Below, piece by piece: positions 63,008 to 64,000 of a stretch of 64,000 nt of DNA (the first letter of the stretch is position 1; each line of letters starts with the position of its first letter). The stretch covers positions 248,001-312,000 of the forward strand of contig NZ_KE384379.1 in NCBI RefSeq assembly GCF_000425445.1, read 5' to 3'. Under the pieces are notes generated by a model. That model was not told where the DNA came from and made no database searches. It saw only the letters and a program-made list of their open reading frames with translations. A program made the translations under genes and the position numbers. Origin of the DNA: Flavobacterium denitrificans DSM 15936. GTDB lineage: Bacteria; Bacteroidota; Bacteroidia; Flavobacteriales; Flavobacteriaceae.

Positions 63008-64000
63008 ATGGATATCGAAAAAGACTATATAAAGCTGATCTTCGGACTAAAATTGAAGCAAGTCAGAACGCAAAAAAATCTGTCTCTTTTTGGCTTGGCC
63101 AAACTGACAAATCTTTCAAAATCTTATTTAAACGAGATTGAAAAGGGTAAAAAATATCCAAAAACAGATAAAATTTTATTGCTCTGCGAACATTTGGATG
63201 TGACTTACGACCAAATGGTGTCTTTAAAACTCGATAACAACCTCGCTCCGATTGGCGAAATATTAAAATCCGGAATTTTAAAAGAGATTCCGCTAGAGCT
63301 TTTCGGAATTCAGGAAGCCGATTTAATTGATATTATTGCCAATGCTCCCGCAAAAGTCAACGCGTTTATTAGTACGATTATCGAAATTGCACAGCATTAT
63401 AATTTAAGTCGTGAAAGCTTCTTTTTGGCTTCTTTGCGTTCGTATCAGGAAGCGCATAGCAATTATTTTGAAGATTTAGAAGAAAAGGTAATTGCGTTTT
63501 CGAAGTCGTTTCAAATTAATTTGGATTCTAAAATCACCGTAGAAGAATTAGAGGCGATTTTGAAAGAAGAATACGAATACAATATCAAAGAAATTGCTTT
63601 TACAGATCAGGAAGCATTAGACGATTTGCGTTCGATTTATGTCCCGAAAAGCAAGACTTTATTGCTTTCTACAGAACTTGACGCTCCGCAAAAAGCTTTT
63701 ATTTTGGCTAAAGAAATTGCTTATAATTACTTGAAAATTTCAGATCGTCTGCTGACTTTCAGCTGGATTAAATTTGAAAATTTCGATCAGGTTTTGCATA
63801 ACTTTTACGCTTCTTATTTTGCTGGCGCTTTATTGTTGCCAAGAAAATTGGTTGTAGACAAAATCAATCTTTTTTTAGAAAACGAAAATCCAAAACCGGA
63901 AGAATTTGTTCAATTAATTGAAAGTTTTGAAGTATCGCCTGAATCTTTTTATCAGCGATTGACCAATTTATTGCCAAAAGATTTTCAGCTGAAAAACCTT
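63008..64000 (+). CDS. XRE-family regulator with degenerate ImmA/IrrE-type domain (partial at window end)
   Basis: The open frame gives 331 residues and no stop before the window ends, so it is a fragment. Residues about 12-65 are a helix-turn-helix of the XRE type (LKLKQVRTQKNLSLFGLAKL, then NLSKSYLNEIEKGKKYPKTD). A long helical linker follows. From about 200 the sequence follows the ImmA/IrrE (DUF955) fold, but the zinc motif HExxH is replaced by K235-E236-I-A-Y239 (AKEIAYNYL), so it should not be an active protease. The domain plan is that of RamB-type regulators of acetate metabolism, which control aceA and aceB in actinobacteria. Its position, divergent from aceBA, supports this role. 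Confidence 0.85.
   Translation, partial: MDIEKDYIKLIFGLKLKQVRTQKNLSLFGLAKLTNLSKSYLNEIEKGKKYPKTDKILLLCEHLDVTYDQMVSLKLDNNLAPIGEILKSGILKEIPLELFGIQEADLIDIIANAPAKVNAFISTIIEIAQHYNLSRESFFLASLRSYQEAHSNYFEDLEEKVIAFSKSFQINLDSKITVEELEAILKEEYEYNIKEIAFTDQEALDDLRSIYVPKSKTLLLSTELDAPQKAFILAKEIAYNYLKISDRLLTFSWIKFENFDQVLHNFYASYFAGALLLPRKLVVDKINLFLENENPKPEEFVQLIESFEVSPESFYQRLTNLLPKDFQLKNL

Noticed and set aside
63008..64000. XRE plus ImmA-like domain as a toxin-antitoxin or phage repressor system
   Set aside because: Both domains are in one polypeptide, the zinc motif is absent and the gene is divergent from aceB-aceA, so metabolic control fits better.

Overview
The window is an AT-rich stretch of chromosome from a member of the Bacteroidota, almost certainly a Flavobacterium. 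The pointers are gliding-motility genes gldB and gldC; many outer-membrane and lipoprotein genes restricted to Flavobacteriia; promoters with the Bacteroidota -7 element TAnnTTTG; very little Shine-Dalgarno signal; short dispersed intergenic repeats; and Flavobacterium-like versions of DnaG, PruA and the ligase-associated repair cluster. No transposase, phage gene, integron, CRISPR array or rRNA was seen. Two identical tRNA-Gly(TCC) genes are present.

Layout. 0-8 kb: hydrolase tail, engB, a lipoprotein, a frameshifted membrane protein, gldC-gldB, nadE, a LuxR-type response regulator and dnaG. 8-13.5 kb: outer-membrane protein, ECF sigma factor with its overlapping membrane partner, a polyprenyl diphosphate synthase, a lipoprotein and rlmN. 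13.7-17.7 kb: YceI - beta-barrel - YceI-like operon, then a second YceI gene; both units share a promoter with a Crp/Fnr-like palindrome. 17.7-25.5 kb: O-methyltransferase, PAP2 phosphatase, TatA, an M1 metallopeptidase, and behind it a tightly overlapping run of four related secreted proteins plus a DUF6702 protein. 25.5-42.3 kb: pepE, tRNAs, GNAT, two convergent L,D-transpeptidases, a large outer-membrane protein, gpmI, DUF445, map, a methyltransferase, an SNF2 helicase, DUF5103 and apaG. 42.3-48.1 kb: the four-gene ligase-associated DNA damage response cluster. 48.3-59.7 kb: pruA, an unknown protein, rsmG, a fatty acid desaturase, an aminotransferase, a ferritin-like protein, a U32 peptidase, purT, DUF6370 and a Crp/Fnr regulator. 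59.7-64 kb: glyoxylate shunt genes aceA and aceB, divergent from an XRE/IrrE-like regulator that runs off the window.

Most of the content is housekeeping: replication, translation quality, NAD, purine and carbon metabolism, envelope biogenesis. The less explained parts are the YceI/porin locus with its duplicated promoter, the overlapping array of secreted paralogues, the regulator beside aceBA with a degenerate metallopeptidase motif and a palindromic candidate operator, the loss of zinc ligands in DnaG, and several families of inverted repeats between genes.
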